From: Pseudomonadota bacterium
Lineage (GTDB): Bacteria; Pseudomonadota; Gammaproteobacteria; UBA1113
Direction of reading: 5' to 3'
Assembly (NCBI GenBank): GCA_021782065.1
Contig: JAJXVQ010000010.1
Location: forward strand, 1 to 19,155
Length of the DNA stretch: 19,155 bases
Below are positions 8,554 through 17,936 of this stretch, one piece after another. Positions within the stretch are counted from its first letter, which is position 1, and each line of letters begins with the position of its first letter. A model generated the notes under the pieces. That model ran no database searches. It was given only the letters and a program-made list of their open reading frames with translations, and was not told the origin of the DNA. The position numbers and the translations under genes were made by a program.

Positions 8554-8597
8554 ATTTTTTATCTCTCTATTAAATGGCTTTATTCTTAAACGCACCG

Positions 8598-8603
8598 ATT
8601 GTA
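8598..8603 (-). promoter_or_regulatory. Candidate -10 box of the 7777-8553 gene
   Basis: The minus strand reads TACAAT, five of six to consensus, 45 bp upstream of the ATG at 8553. The distance from the PmrA box (10 bp) differs from that at the other PmrA-box gene (25 bp), where only poor -10 matches are seen here. Which one is used is unclear. Confidence 0.3.
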
Positions 8604-8613
8604 CGTTGCATAT

Positions 8614-8630
8614 ATTAAGGCAATCTTAAG
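8614..8630 (-). promoter_or_regulatory. PmrA box
   Basis: The minus strand reads CTTAAG-ATTGC-CTTAAT followed by AT, matching the extended Legionella/Coxiella form (cTTAATatT, two bases, cTTAATatT) at nearly every conserved position. It is upstream of the minus-strand orphan gene starting at 8553. It also lies just upstream of the gatC promoter, but in that direction the half-sites read in the wrong order. Confidence 0.72.
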
Positions 8631-8642
8631 GATAGAGCTTAT

Positions 8643-8671
8643 TTGCTAGCTAGACCCTTTTTAGAGATAAT
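8643..8671 (+). promoter_or_regulatory. gatCAB promoter
   Basis: TTGCTA (8643-8648) and GATAAT (8666-8671) are spaced by 17 bp, a good housekeeping sigma-70 promoter. Transcription would begin near 8678, which puts the in-frame ATG at 8672 upstream of the transcript start and supports the gatC start at 8699. Confidence 0.6.
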
Positions 8672-8698
8672 ATGGCTATTAGCTTAGAGGACACCGTT

Positions 8699-8986
8699 AT
8701 GACCCTATCCATCAAAAAAGTACAAGAAACAGCCTATTTAGCCCGTATTGCCATAAGCGAGCCGGAATTAAACCGTTGCCACCATGAAATTGAGCAAATT
8801 TTCACCTTGATAGATCAGTTGCAAGCGGTAGAGACTAAAGGTATTACGCCATTGGCGCACCCCCAAGCAAGCGAACAACGCACCGTGGCGGATAAAGTCA
8901 CCGAAAGTGACCAGCACGAGAAATTTCAAGCCTTAGCCCCGGCTAAACAATTAGATTATTACCTAGTACCACTAGTCATCGAATAA
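8699..8986 (+). CDS. gatC: Asp/Glu-tRNA amidotransferase subunit C
   Basis: A 95-residue small subunit that clamps GatA to GatB in the amidotransferase making Gln-tRNA(Gln) and/or Asn-tRNA(Asn) from mischarged tRNAs. The family pattern is clear: VQETAYLARIAISEPEL near the N-terminus, IEQIFTLIDQLQAVETKGITPLAHP in the middle and a C-terminal YYLVPLVIE. The start at 8699 is chosen (AGAGGA Shine-Dalgarno seven bases upstream, standard length of 95) over 8672, which lies before the predicted transcript start. It is the first gene of gatC-gatA-gatB, and gatA follows after 21 bp. Confidence 0.96.
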   Translation: MTLSIKKVQETAYLARIAISEPELNRCHHEIEQIFTLIDQLQAVETKGITPLAHPQASEQRTVADKVTESDQHEKFQALAPAKQLDYYLVPLVIE

Positions 8987-9007
8987 CCCTTATTTTGGAA
9001 CCAAACC

Positions 9008-10465
9008 ATGCATTTTAAAAGTTTGTCTGAATTAAAATTGGCTTTGCAAAAAAAAGAAGTCTCTAGCCAGGAATTGCTAAGTCATTATTTAAAGCGCATT
9101 GAACGCTTTAATCCACAATTAAATGCTTTTATCACCGTCACCGGAGAAAGCGCATTACAAGAAGCACAAAAAGCTGATGCACTACGCGCTCGTGAGCCAG
9201 ACAATGCACCGCCGCTCTTAGGCTTACCCATGGCACACAAAGATTTATTTTGCACCGATGGTGTTAAAACCAGTTGCGGCTCGAAAATGCTAGATAATTT
9301 TATAGCGCCTTATGATGCTACCGTCGTTACCAAATGCCGTGACGCGGGTTTAATCACCTTAGGCAAAACCAATATGGATGAATTCGCCATGGGATCTTCC
9401 AATGAAAATAGTTTTTACGGCCCCGTAGCCAATCCCTGGAATAGAGAATATGTACCTGGCGGTTCCTCGGGTGGTTCCGCGGCCGCGGTTGCCGCGGGAC
9501 TCGTTCCTGCTGCTACAGGTACCGATACGGGTGGTTCTATACGTCAACCAGCCGCGTTATGCGGCATTACCGGTTTAAAACCTACTTATGGCCGTGTATC
9601 GCGTTACGGCATGGTCGCTTTTGCGTCTAGCCTGGATCAAGGTGGCCCTTTCGCCAAAAGTGCAGAAGATGTGGCTTTGTTGTTAAATGCCATGGCTGGT
9701 TTTGATGAACGTGACTCTACTGCGCTCAATGTGCCCGTAGAAGATTATGCACAACACCTAAACCGCTCTATTGCCGGATTAAAGATCGGTTTGCCTAAAG
9801 AATATTTCAGCCATGTCAATGGACCCATGCAAAAAACTTTAGAAGAGGCTTTAAAGGTCTTAGAAAAACTCGGCGCTATCTTGGTAGAAATTTCTCTGCC
9901 TCATGCCGATCTCGCTATTCCCACTTATTATGTGCTCGCGCCTGCTGAGTGTTCTTCGAATTTATCGCGTTATGATGGCGTGCGCTTTGGCTATCGCTGT
10001 GAAAATCCGCGTGACTTAAACGATTTATACCTGCGCAGTCGCGGTGAAGGTTTTGGTACCGAAGTCAAACGCCGTATTTTGATCGGTACTTATGTATTAT
10101 CGGCTGGCTATTATGATGCTTATTATCTACAAGCACAGAAAACGCGACAATTGATCAAACAAGATTTTGATGAAGCTTTTAAGATAGTGGATGCCATCGC
10201 TGCACCGACTACGCCTACGCCGGCTTTTAAGATAGGCGAAAAAATATCTGATCCAGTCACTATGTACCAATGCGATATTTATACCTTGGCCCTAAACCTA
10301 GCCGGTTTACCAGGATTGTCCATGCCTGTAGGCTTTATAGATGGCTTACCCGTAGGTTTGCAATTAATGGGACATTATCTGCAAGAAAGCAAACTATTAA
10401 ACATCGCCCATCAATACCAATGCCACAGCGATTGGCATTGTCAACATCCTACGGCTATGGAGTAA
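9008..10465 (+). CDS. gatA: Asp/Glu-tRNA amidotransferase subunit A (amidase)
   Basis: A 485-residue amidase-signature enzyme that releases ammonia from glutamine for the transamidation. The catalytic Ser-cisSer-Lys triad is present: Lys78 in PMAHKDLF, Ser153 in [10 protein letters not shown] and Ser177 in [11 protein letters not shown]. The neighbouring family block [18 protein letters not shown] and the C-terminal [12 protein letters not shown] are intact. The length is normal. The Shine-Dalgarno is weak (TTGGAA), so translation may depend on coupling with gatC 21 bp upstream. The gatB start follows its stop by 4 bp. Confidence 0.98.
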   Translation: MHFKSLSELKLALQKKEVSSQELLSHYLKRIERFNPQLNAFITVTGESALQEAQKADALRAREPDNAPPLLGLPMAHKDLFCTDGVKTSCGSKMLDNFIAPYDATVVTKCRDAGLITLGKTNMDEFAMGSSNENSFYGPVANPWNREYVPGGSSGGSAAAVAAGLVPAATGTDTGGSIRQPAALCGITGLKPTYGRVSRYGMVAFASSLDQGGPFAKSAEDVALLLNAMAGFDERDSTALNVPVEDYAQHLNRSIAGLKIGLPKEYFSHVNGPMQKTLEEALKVLEKLGAILVEISLPHADLAIPTYYVLAPAECSSNLSRYDGVRFGYRCENPRDLNDLYLRSRGEGFGTEVKRRILIGTYVLSAGYYDAYYLQAQKTRQLIKQDFDEAFKIVDAIAAPTTPTPAFKIGEKISDPVTMYQCDIYTLALNLAGLPGLSMPVGFIDGLPVGLQLMGHYLQESKLLNIAHQYQCHSDWHCQHPTAME

Positions 10466-10469
10466 AAAA

Positions 10470-11939
10470 ATGACTACAACTCAATCAGAATGGGAAAGTG
10501 TGATTGGCCTCGAAGTACACGTACAACTGGCGACTAAAGCAAAACTTTTTTCCGGCGCTTCGACGCATTATGGTGCTAAGCCCAATAGCCAAGCTTGTGC
10601 TGTAGATTTAGCCTTTCCCGGAGTGTTACCGGTATTAAATCGCGAAGTGCTGACGATGGCAGTGCGTTTTGGTTTAAGTGTGAATGCACACATAGGCAAA
10701 CGCTCTATTTTTGCACGTAAAAATTATTTTTACCCAGACTTGCCTAAAGGCTATCAAATCACGCAGTATGAACACCCTATCATCGGTCGCGGTGCTTTGC
10801 CCGTCATCACTGAAGATGGTCGTAACTTGTCTATAGGTATTACTAGGGCTCATCTGGAAGAAGATGCCGGTAAATCATTACACGATGCGTTTAACAGCAT
10901 GACCGGTATCGATCTCAATCGTGCTGGCGTGCCTTTATTAGAAATCGTCAGTGAACCCGAATTGCGCAGCGCTAGCGAAGCGGTGGCTTATCTTAAAACC
11001 TTACATGCCTTGGTATGTTATCTGCAAATCTGCGATGGCAATTTACAAGAAGGTTCTTTTCGCTGCGATGCCAATGTGTCGGTACGCAAAAAAGGTGCCC
11101 CCGAGTTTGGCACTAGAGCCGAAATCAAGAATGTGAATTCCTTTCGTTTCGTAGAAAAAGCCATCGAGTATGAAATCGTGCGGCAAATTCAGGTATTAGA
11201 ACAAGGTGGCACCATCGTCCAAGAAACACGTTTATACGATTCGACTAAAAACGAAACCCGCTCCATGCGTAGTAAAGAAAATGCTAACGATTACCGTTAT
11301 TTTCCGGATCCGGATTTATTGCCTGTAGAAGTATCACAAGCTTTTATAGATGAAGTGGCCGCTACCATGCCAGAATTACCCTGGCAAAAACGACTGCGCT
11401 TACAGCAAGCGTATAACTTAACTATTTATGACGCTAATGTCTTAACCAGCAACAAGGCTTTGTGCGATTTCTTTGAAGAAGCCTTGGCTCATACTAAAGC
11501 CTCAGCGAAAATCACCGCCAATTGGGTAATGGGGGAATTGTCCGCTTTATTGAATAAAAACAACTTGGGTATAGAACAATCCCCTATCAGCGCACGCGCC
11601 TTAGGTGGTTTATTATCAAAGCTAGCGGACAATATTATTTCCGGAAAAATCGCTAAAACTGTGTTTGAAAAAATGTGGACAAACGGCGAAGAAGCCAATG
11701 TGATCATAGAGCGCGAAGGCTTGGTGCAAGAAAATAACAGCGCGGCTTTAGAAAAAGTCATAGATGAGATCATGTTAGCAAACCCTTCGCAATTGGCCGA
11801 ATACCGCTCCGGCAAAGATCGCTTATTCGGTTATTTCGTAGGCTTAGTGATGAAACAAACTGCAGGTAAGGCCAATCCCGCGCAAGTGAATGAGTTGTTG
11901 AAGAAAAAACTACCACTTTGTATGGATAATAAAATATAA
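10470..11939 (+). CDS. gatB: Asp/Glu-tRNA amidotransferase subunit B
   Basis: A 489-residue subunit that binds the mischarged tRNA, phosphorylates its acyl group and adds ammonia delivered from GatA. Seen: [18 protein letters not shown] at the N-terminus, [18 protein letters not shown] (the signature region, about 88-105), [33 protein letters not shown] and [14 protein letters not shown] (about 217-230), then the helical YqeY-like tail (about 345-485) that holds the tRNA. It is slightly longer than many GatB proteins. The ATG is 4 bp after gatA; its Shine-Dalgarno (GGAG) lies within the gatA end. Presence of GatCAB suggests at least one of GlnRS or AsnRS may be missing from this organism. Confidence 0.98.
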   Translation: MTTTQSEWESVIGLEVHVQLATKAKLFSGASTHYGAKPNSQACAVDLAFPGVLPVLNREVLTMAVRFGLSVNAHIGKRSIFARKNYFYPDLPKGYQITQYEHPIIGRGALPVITEDGRNLSIGITRAHLEEDAGKSLHDAFNSMTGIDLNRAGVPLLEIVSEPELRSASEAVAYLKTLHALVCYLQICDGNLQEGSFRCDANVSVRKKGAPEFGTRAEIKNVNSFRFVEKAIEYEIVRQIQVLEQGGTIVQETRLYDSTKNETRSMRSKENANDYRYFPDPDLLPVEVSQAFIDEVAATMPELPWQKRLRLQQAYNLTIYDANVLTSNKALCDFFEEALAHTKASAKITANWVMGELSALLNKNNLGIEQSPISARALGGLLSKLADNIISGKIAKTVFEKMWTNGEEANVIIEREGLVQENNSAALEKVIDEIMLANPSQLAEYRSGKDRLFGYFVGLVMKQTAGKANPAQVNELLKKKLPLCMDNKI

Positions 11940-11966
11940 GCACTCAAGAAGTTAATAAGGAAGAGA

Positions 11967-11972
11967 TATAAT
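11967..11972 (+). promoter_or_regulatory. Candidate -10 box of the ankyrin gene
   Basis: TATAAT, perfect to consensus, 101 bp upstream of the ATG at 12074, with no good -35. It would leave a leader of about 95 bases containing the inverted repeat ATAACCA/TGGTTAT (12007-12013 and 12032-12038). Confidence 0.35.
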
Positions 11973-12027
11973 ACGTTTGGATAAAAATAATCTCTAGAAG
12001 CTGCTAATAACCACCAACTTTTAGCGG

Positions 12028-12043
12028 GTAATGGTTATGTAAA
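12028..12043 (+). promoter_or_regulatory. CpxR-like direct repeat upstream of the ankyrin gene
   Basis: GTAAT-GGTTAT-GTAAA: two half-sites on an 11-bp period, nine of ten to the CpxR consensus GTAAA-N6-GTAAA. CpxR controls many effector genes in Legionella. The motif is short and AT-rich, and a -10-like TATTAT at 12055-12060 is too close to the start codon to be convincing, so this is a weak call. Confidence 0.25.
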
Positions 12044-12073
12044 AGAACAATAAATATTATAGTGTGAGGGGAA

Positions 12074-15000
12074 ATGAAAAATTATTCAAAGGATAATAGT
12101 GTTGCAAATTGGCGTGCATCTTTAGGAAAGTACGAAATTAAGAAACCCAAAAAGCCTGAGTTGTCATTAGCGCAAATTCAATTATACATAGATAAGCAGG
12201 GAGTGATGACTGCACGACAGCAAAGTAAGTTGCCACAGGACAAATCGCCACCAACGGCGAAATACCGTCAAGCCAAGATTAGAAAAGAATTAAGAAAAAA
12301 CAAAGCACAAGAGCGAAGCGATTACCGCCAATTCAATCAATTGAGACTATTGACAATACTCGGCATCCTGCTGACCCTTGCAGGAAGAACAAGTGGCTAC
12401 AGGCGATATGATTTAAGGCATCAAAACCAAAATTCACAGGAACTCGCTACTAGATATAGACAAACTCCGCGTACCATAAGCCCAATGATTCCAAGCGTCA
12501 TCGCAGAACCCAAGAATGTTTCCCGAACCGTAGATTTCTTTTTTCCATTACCCGAAGCACCGACAACCTATTCGCAACTCCAGAGAAATAGTGGTGTAAG
12601 GATTCCTGGGGACATAAAGGATGAAGGGAAAGCCACTCTGTTTCCGTCATCCGATCCGCTTATATCGCCAATAACCTCCCAGACCCCGTTACATCAAGCA
12701 TGTCAAGAAAATAACATAAAGGTTGTAAGAGAACTATTAAGTAAAGGTGCTGATTTTACTTTAGCGAATGGGGAAGGAAAAACAGCTTTTGATATGGCTT
12801 GTCAAAAAAACGCGCTTGCAATTGTGCGGTTACTATTAGAATATGGATATGATCCCGAAATACCCGTGAAAATTGATCTTGTTTCAGAGGTGCCTATAAC
12901 CCACCTATTTCTCGCGGTGCATTATAATAATAATAGACTGGCCTATACGTTGCTAAAATATGGTAGAGCGCAGCCCTACCCGTTATTGGTAGAGATGGCT
13001 ATAAAGAATAACAATAACAAAATGAAAGAATTGTTACAATCCTATCTGTTTAAACCAGCGGATTTAATCGGTGTCAACACAGCAACGCAGGAATCCACAG
13101 TACACTTTCAGGGGGAAGAAACATTTAATCAAATCAATAAGAAAATATTTGAAAATTCTAATAGAAACCCATACCCGGGATTTCACATACAGCCCTTGGG
13201 AAGAAGCGTGGGTACGTGTATCTATGAAACTTATGTTGATAAAGATGGATCCCCCAAAAGCGATCACTGGACCTTCTCAAATGGCGAAAGCTATGAATTT
13301 TGTTTGGCTATATTGTTAGGACGCTATAATGATGTGGTGCGGTTATTTCCAACAGTAGATAGGAATTATCTATTACCTCGTGGGTATAATTGGATGATAT
13401 TATCCTCGGCGGTACAGGATGTCAGGCTCCCTAATTTCTTTTTACACCGAGGGCTTGATGTCAATCAAGCGACAGTTGAGGGAGAAACCGCGCTACACAC
13501 ACTTGCTGGCAATAGTAAATCAAGTTCTATTCCCAATTATATTGCCGCAGGAGCAAACGTAAATGCAAAGAATAATGAAGGTATTACACCATTATGTGTC
13601 GCTATTTTTCATCATAACTTAAAACAAGCAGAAGAATTGCTTGACGGTGGTGCAAGTCCCTATATACGCGATAAAAAAGGACGAAATGCTGGGATAATAG
13701 CATCTGAACATCACTGGCTGAAAGAATTAAATATACTGTTATTATCTAAAGGGATGACTCCCTTTTCAGAACGCCAACAAGCGATACCATGGTTAAGTGT
13801 ATATATACAAAACGAGGCCGTACAACTCCACCCTGCCAAAAAATTAACGGATGAAGCGTTAAAGCACGGTAAAAACTTGCTAGCGGCAGCGATAAAAAAT
13901 CACGATCAAAGAGCGTTTGATCATTTGGTTAAACAAGGTGCTTATCAAGGCGATTTTGTTGAATTTATTCATGGAAACCCTATTAGCTTGCTGCATCTTG
14001 CTGCAATTTATGATGAACCTAAAATGTTGACTACCCTACTAGAACTCGGCGAATCCTTATCAGAGAGTTCTGATGCACTTTCAGTCTTCAGCGCCGCCTG
14101 TAATGAAGGGAATTTGGATATAGTGCAAGAACTGATAAATCGTGGACAAAAAATAAATATTCCAAGACCGATTGATCTTAATAGCATGAGACCACTTGAA
14201 TTTAATAGCATGAACAGGATTTATCTGACTGAATTACACCAAGCCGTCATTCTCAAAGATGTTTATTTAGCAGAGTTACTATTAAGAAATGGTGCTGATC
14301 CAACAATAACAATTAGAGTCGAGGGTGAGGGAACTCATTCTGTTAAAGATGGAATGACTCTGGCGGCATGTTGGCAAAAAAATCCCTCATTAGAGATGAA
14401 ACGCGTGTTACTTAAATATAAGGCCATCCCGGCTGAAACATTGCACGTCGTTAAGGATAAGGATGTAGTGGATAAGTCATCTCTACATCAACATGGAGCT
14501 GTTTTAGCGAGCACACTCATTGTTGCACTCACCGCTATTATGTATTATGCGTATAATAAGCGGCAGCCGCTATCCATTCAAACAGCACCTATTGTTAAAG
14601 CTCAGAAAAAGACAGCTGTTGTAGTAAGTGACAACAAAAGAGTGCTGCCAAAACCTGCCGAAATACCTATTAGCAGCCCTGATGTAGAAGCATTGCGAAA
14701 AAAAATATTGTTGTATTTAGAGCATATAAAATTTCGTCTTGATCAAAAAACAGGAAACACATATGAACAACAGCAATCAAATATTAACGTTAACCACATA
14801 CGTGTAGTGAATACACTTCCCAGGTTGAAAAAAGAATCCCATTCATTGGGTATTGATAGTCGCTGTGAAGGTCTTTTCGCTAAAATCGATAAACACATTG
14901 CTTCGCTTCATGATTTTAAAATTGACATTTTCATGGGCCGTTTAGAGCGGTATAAGGCAGCCTATCAACAGCTGAGGGTTAAGGTTCAGGAGCCGGATCT

Positions 15001-16276
15001 AAAACACCAGCAACTGGAAGACCTCCACCAACAGGCAAGAACTTTATACGAGGAAATAGTTCATGAAACAGCTATTCTTTTAGAGAAATTAGATCACGAG
15101 CAAACAGTAATGAATAGTATTAATAAAAACCTTGATGAGCTGACACGGAAAATTGCTACCGCTGAAGAGGAAAATAAACAAGAACTGGTAAGACAACAAG
15201 AACTAGAAAGCAAACAAGAGGCTGAACAAAAGCAAAGAGAGTTGGACAGAAGGAGATGGGAGGAAGAAAAGAAACAAAGAAAGTTAATCAAAATAGATGA
15301 AACAAAAAAAAATAAAGATAAGGGTAAGGGGAAAGAGAAAGAATCGGCTAAGAAGGCGGATAAAGGGAAAGAATTCGTTATTAAGAAGTCTAGAAAGTGG
15401 GGAACTTATCTTAAGACATTGCGTTCGGATGTAGATCTTTTAGAGAATATAATTGATTGCAGTAAAATCGATCTATATCTATCAGATCCTAAAATCTGGT
15501 TTCAATGTCAATTTTATGGAAGTTGTTACTATGTGATGCGTATTTTTCATAGAATTTCAAAAATGCATAAGTTTGGTCTAGAACAGTATGCTCCTTGTTC
15601 TGCCGATGAGGCGATGAACATAAGAAATTCGATTATGCATCAGTATGAACAAGGGTTTTCAAATTCAAATTACATAGTAGAAATAGCAAGAGATGTCGTT
15701 AAAAAATTAAGACATACCTTCGATGCATTATCACGTGGGGAGCCTGCGCAACAAATGGATATTTCTATCCACTTTCCAACAAATGTTTTCTATTCTAAGA
15801 TAGAAATATTAGATCGGCTTTATGACGATTATTTGAAGATTTCGGAAGAGGCATTATGCTTGGCCTTAGATGGTAAATATGAGCTCTCTCGGCCGTTTCA
15901 TGGGATTTTAAAAGCCTTTAATTTTATGTTGGGTCAAATCTTAAAAGATTTTAATATGCGTGATAATCCATTTTTGATGCACAGAGATTATATTGGCCAT
16001 CATTTTGATACAGTTTCATCGGACGATGAGGATGAGAGGTTATCAGAGGAAATCAACCCATACGCATTATTGGAGCTCTGTAAACCTAGCGCCATAGAAA
16101 AATTGGCAGCACTGGTTAATAAATGTCAGCAGCGAGCAGAGATAGATCGGGAGATTAACCTGAATGGCGCATCTTCTTCTGGTAGTGCAGGTCATTCCCC
16201 TAGGTTTTTTGGATATCAAGAAGGTCGAGGATCCTCTGCTGCGCTAGGCAGCAGTTTCATTGCTCCCCAGACTTAG
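12074..16276 (+). CDS. Large ankyrin-repeat protein with two C-terminal HEPN-like motifs
   Basis: A 1400-residue protein, probably host-directed. A basic N-terminus with a short hydrophobic stretch (91-104) is followed by three blocks of ankyrin repeats: about 203-325 (TPLHQACQENN...VVRELLSKGAD), about 440-560 (ETALHTLAGN, ITPLCVAIFHHN) and about 598-785 (LLHLAAIYDEPK, LTELHQAVILKD, LLLRNGAD). Then come a membrane segment (808-827), a coiled coil (about 985-1070), a Lys/Glu-rich linker (1070-1108) and a helical C-terminal region. This holds RNSIMHQY (1184-1191) and RDYIGHHF (1304-1311), both fitting the R-(N/D)-x3-H-x-(Y/F) active-site motif of HEPN RNases such as HepT; the helices before the first (YLKTLRSDVDLLENII) also fit. 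The tail is Ser/Gly-rich. The ATG has a GAGGGGAA Shine-Dalgarno. Ankyrin repeats are clear; HEPN is a proposal from motif and helix pattern. Confidence 0.9.
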   Translation: MKNYSKDNSVANWRASLGKYEIKKPKKPELSLAQIQLYIDKQGVMTARQQSKLPQDKSPPTAKYRQAKIRKELRKNKAQERSDYRQFNQLRLLTILGILLTLAGRTSGYRRYDLRHQNQNSQELATRYRQTPRTISPMIPSVIAEPKNVSRTVDFFFPLPEAPTTYSQLQRNSGVRIPGDIKDEGKATLFPSSDPLISPITSQTPLHQACQENNIKVVRELLSKGADFTLANGEGKTAFDMACQKNALAIVRLLLEYGYDPEIPVKIDLVSEVPITHLFLAVHYNNNRLAYTLLKYGRAQPYPLLVEMAIKNNNNKMKELLQSYLFKPADLIGVNTATQESTVHFQGEETFNQINKKIFENSNRNPYPGFHIQPLGRSVGTCIYETYVDKDGSPKSDHWTFSNGESYEFCLAILLGRYNDVVRLFPTVDRNYLLPRGYNWMILSSAVQDVRLPNFFLHRGLDVNQATVEGETALHTLAGNSKSSSIPNYIAAGANVNAKNNEGITPLCVAIFHHNLKQAEELLDGGASPYIRDKKGRNAGIIASEHHWLKELNILLLSKGMTPFSERQQAIPWLSVYIQNEAVQLHPAKKLTDEALKHGKNLLAAAIKNHDQRAFDHLVKQGAYQGDFVEFIHGNPISLLHLAAIYDEPKMLTTLLELGESLSESSDALSVFSAACNEGNLDIVQELINRGQKINIPRPIDLNSMRPLEFNSMNRIYLTELHQAVILKDVYLAELLLRNGADPTITIRVEGEGTHSVKDGMTLAACWQKNPSLEMKRVLLKYKAIPAETLHVVKDKDVVDKSSLHQHGAVLASTLIVALTAIMYYAYNKRQPLSIQTAPIVKAQKKTAVVVSDNKRVLPKPAEIPISSPDVEALRKKILLYLEHIKFRLDQKTGNTYEQQQSNINVNHIRVVNTLPRLKKESHSLGIDSRCEGLFAKIDKHIASLHDFKIDIFMGRLERYKAAYQQLRVKVQEPDLKHQQLEDLHQQARTLYEEIVHETAILLEKLDHEQTVMNSINKNLDELTRKIATAEEENKQELVRQQELESKQEAEQKQRELDRRRWEEEKKQRKLIKIDETKKNKDKGKGKEKESAKKADKGKEFVIKKSRKWGTYLKTLRSDVDLLENIIDCSKIDLYLSDPKIWFQCQFYGSCYYVMRIFHRISKMHKFGLEQYAPCSADEAMNIRNSIMHQYEQGFSNSNYIVEIARDVVKKLRHTFDALSRGEPAQQMDISIHFPTNVFYSKIEILDRLYDDYLKISEEALCLALDGKYELSRPFHGILKAFNFMLGQILKDFNMRDNPFLMHRDYIGHHFDTVSSDDEDERLSEEINPYALLELCKPSAIEKLAALVNKCQQRAEIDREINLNGASSSGSAGHSPRFFGYQEGRGSSAALGSSFIAPQT

Positions 16277-16329
16277 GGGTTTTCTCACAAAAACAGCGCA
16301 AAATCACAGCATCCTCTTGGGCTTTTACT

Positions 16330-17163
16330 CTAATTCGGCAACAGCGTTTCTGGATCTATAGGCTGGCCGCGGCGGCGGATTTCAAAATGGAGCATCACTT
16401 TGTCGGCGCCAGTATCGCCCATGCGTGCGATGGTTTGACCGGCTTTTACTTTTTGTCCTTCCTTTACCAAGACAGCGCTATTGTGTGCATAAGCGCTCAA
16501 ATAAATATCGTTGTGTTTAATGATGATCAAGTAACCGTAGCCCGGTAAGCCGCTACCGCTGTAAACCACTTGCCCCGCTGCGGCTGCTTTAATAGGAGTG
16601 CCCGCCTTGTTAACGATATTAATCCCTTTATTTTGTGCACTATTGGCATTAAAGCCTTGCACGACCGTGCCTTCTGCAGGCCATTTCCACGTTAAATCAG
16701 AAGCTATTGCGGCAGTGCTCGTTTTTGTGGCCGCAGCGGCAGGCACTGCTTTCTTGGACGGTTGCGCTACAGCAGCACTTTGCGGTTGAGCTGCAGCTTT
16801 AGTTGCGGCAGGTTTAGTTGTAGTCGCCTTGACAGTGTGAGTTGTAGCCGGTTTAGCTGCCATAGCGGCTGCCATTTTTTTATCTTGCGCGGTAGGCTGT
16901 ACTAAATAAAGTTTTTGTCCGGTTTGTAATGTATAAGGTTCAGAAAGATGATTGATGCGCACGATATTGCGGTAATCCAAACCATAGCGCCAAGCAATAG
17001 CATATAAACCATCGCCAGGGCGAACTATGTAAACCCCTTGCTTGGAAATAGGTTCATGCCAGCCATTGACTATAGGTGCTGTAGGCGCTTCGTGTGAACT
17101 ACAAGCGGCAACCGCTATTGATAAAATAAAACCCAAACTTAGAATACGGCGACAACGATTCAT
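16330..17163 (-). CDS. nlpD: NlpD-type lipoprotein (LysM plus degenerate M23 domain)
   Basis: A 277-residue outer-membrane lipoprotein that activates a cell-wall amidase during septal splitting in characterised relatives. Seen: a lipoprotein signal with lipobox VAAC (Cys21), a LysM domain (about 43-88, [17 protein letters not shown]), a long Ala/Thr/Lys linker (about 92-158) and a LytM/M23 domain (about 160-272). The zinc-binding His and Asp expected after the Gly-rich turn are replaced (NKGINIV), so it should be an activator, not an enzyme, as in E. coli NlpD. The start at 17163 gives the lipoprotein signal, has GGAAGAGGG upstream and overlaps the surE stop as ATGA; the 17196 start would lie inside surE. 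Pcm and rpoS, the usual neighbours, are absent on this side. Confidence 0.93.
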   Translation of the reverse strand: MNRCRRILSLGFILSIAVAACSSHEAPTAPIVNGWHEPISKQGVYIVRPGDGLYAIAWRYGLDYRNIVRINHLSEPYTLQTGQKLYLVQPTAQDKKMAAAMAAKPATTHTVKATTTKPAATKAAAQPQSAAVAQPSKKAVPAAAATKTSTAAIASDLTWKWPAEGTVVQGFNANSAQNKGINIVNKAGTPIKAAAAGQVVYSGSGLPGYGYLIIIKHNDIYLSAYAHNSAVLVKEGQKVKAGQTIARMGDTGADKVMLHFEIRRRGQPIDPETLLPN

Positions 17164-17930
17164 TTTGTCGCGCCCTCTTCCATTTTCACCAGCCAATCAC
17201 CTATACCATTCATAACCGCATGATGGGTAAAATCGATCATTAATGGGGTAACCGAGACTTTGCCATCGTTCACGGCATAAAAATCGGTGCCAGGCCCCGC
17301 ATCGGCTTCACCCCCTGAAGGCCCAATCCAATAAATATCGTGGCCACGGGGATCTTTTTCACGTATGACGGGCTCTGCAACATGGCGCGTGCCTAAACGG
17401 GTCACGGTTATACCCTGTAAAGCTTGATAGGGTAAATCCGGCACATTCACATTCAAGATAGTCATTGCACCTAAATGAAGTTTGTCGCCCATTAAACGCT
17501 TGACGATACGCGCCACCACCTGCCCTGCCGTCTCGTAATAACGACATTCTCGGCTCGCCAAAGAAATGGCTATAGATGGTAAACCCAAGGAACGTCCTTC
17601 AATGGCAGCTGCTACCGTACCCGAATATAAGATATCATCGCCTAGGTTCGCGCCCTCGTTAATGCCGGAAACCACTAAGTCAGGCAATTCGGATAATAAG
17701 CCCGTTAAAGCCAAGTGCACACAATCCGTAGGGGTACCTTCTACGCTAATAAAGCCATTTTCCAGACGGTGTATCCGTAAGGGATTGTGCAAGGTCAAAG
17801 AGCTGCTGGCACCACTGCGGTTTCTATCGGGGGCAACAACGTCTATATCGGCGATTTCTCGTAAAGATTGGTACAATACCATTAAACCAGGAGCATAGAC
17901 ACCATCATCATTACTCAAGAGAATGCGCAT
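17160..17930 (-). CDS. surE: 5'-nucleotidase SurE
   Basis: A 256-residue metal-dependent nucleoside-5'-monophosphate phosphatase, also active on short polyphosphates, cytosolic, linked to stationary-phase survival. The metal and substrate residues are in place: Asp8 and Asp9 in [12 protein letters not shown], Ser39 in [12 protein letters not shown] and Asn91 in [21 protein letters not shown] (65-74) is the family signature. Length is standard. It starts 6 bp after ftsB and overlaps nlpD by 4 bp (ATGA), so the three are co-translated. The Shine-Dalgarno is weak (AGGTT). Confidence 0.97.
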   Translation of the reverse strand: MRILLSNDDGVYAPGLMVLYQSLREIADIDVVAPDRNRSGASSSLTLHNPLRIHRLENGFISVEGTPTDCVHLALTGLLSELPDLVVSGINEGANLGDDILYSGTVAAAIEGRSLGLPSIAISLASRECRYYETAGQVVARIVKRLMGDKLHLGAMTILNVNVPDLPYQALQGITVTRLGTRHVAEPVIREKDPRGHDIYWIGPSGGEADAGPGTDFYAVNDGKVSVTPLMIDFTHHAVMNGIGDWLVKMEEGATK

Positions 17931-17936
17931 TAATTG

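Noticed and set aside
8554..8595. Upstream start (8595) for the orphan gene before gatC
   Set aside because: No Shine-Dalgarno, poor fit with the promoter position, and a better start with AGAGAG lies at 8553.
11941..11957. TCAAG/TTAAT near the ankyrin gene as a third PmrA box
   Set aside because: The half-sites are imperfect and not on the 11-bp spacing.
14172..14214. Short duplicated stretch TTAATAGCATGA inside the ankyrin gene
   Set aside because: Only two 12-base copies about 25 bp apart; a minor local duplication without evident function.
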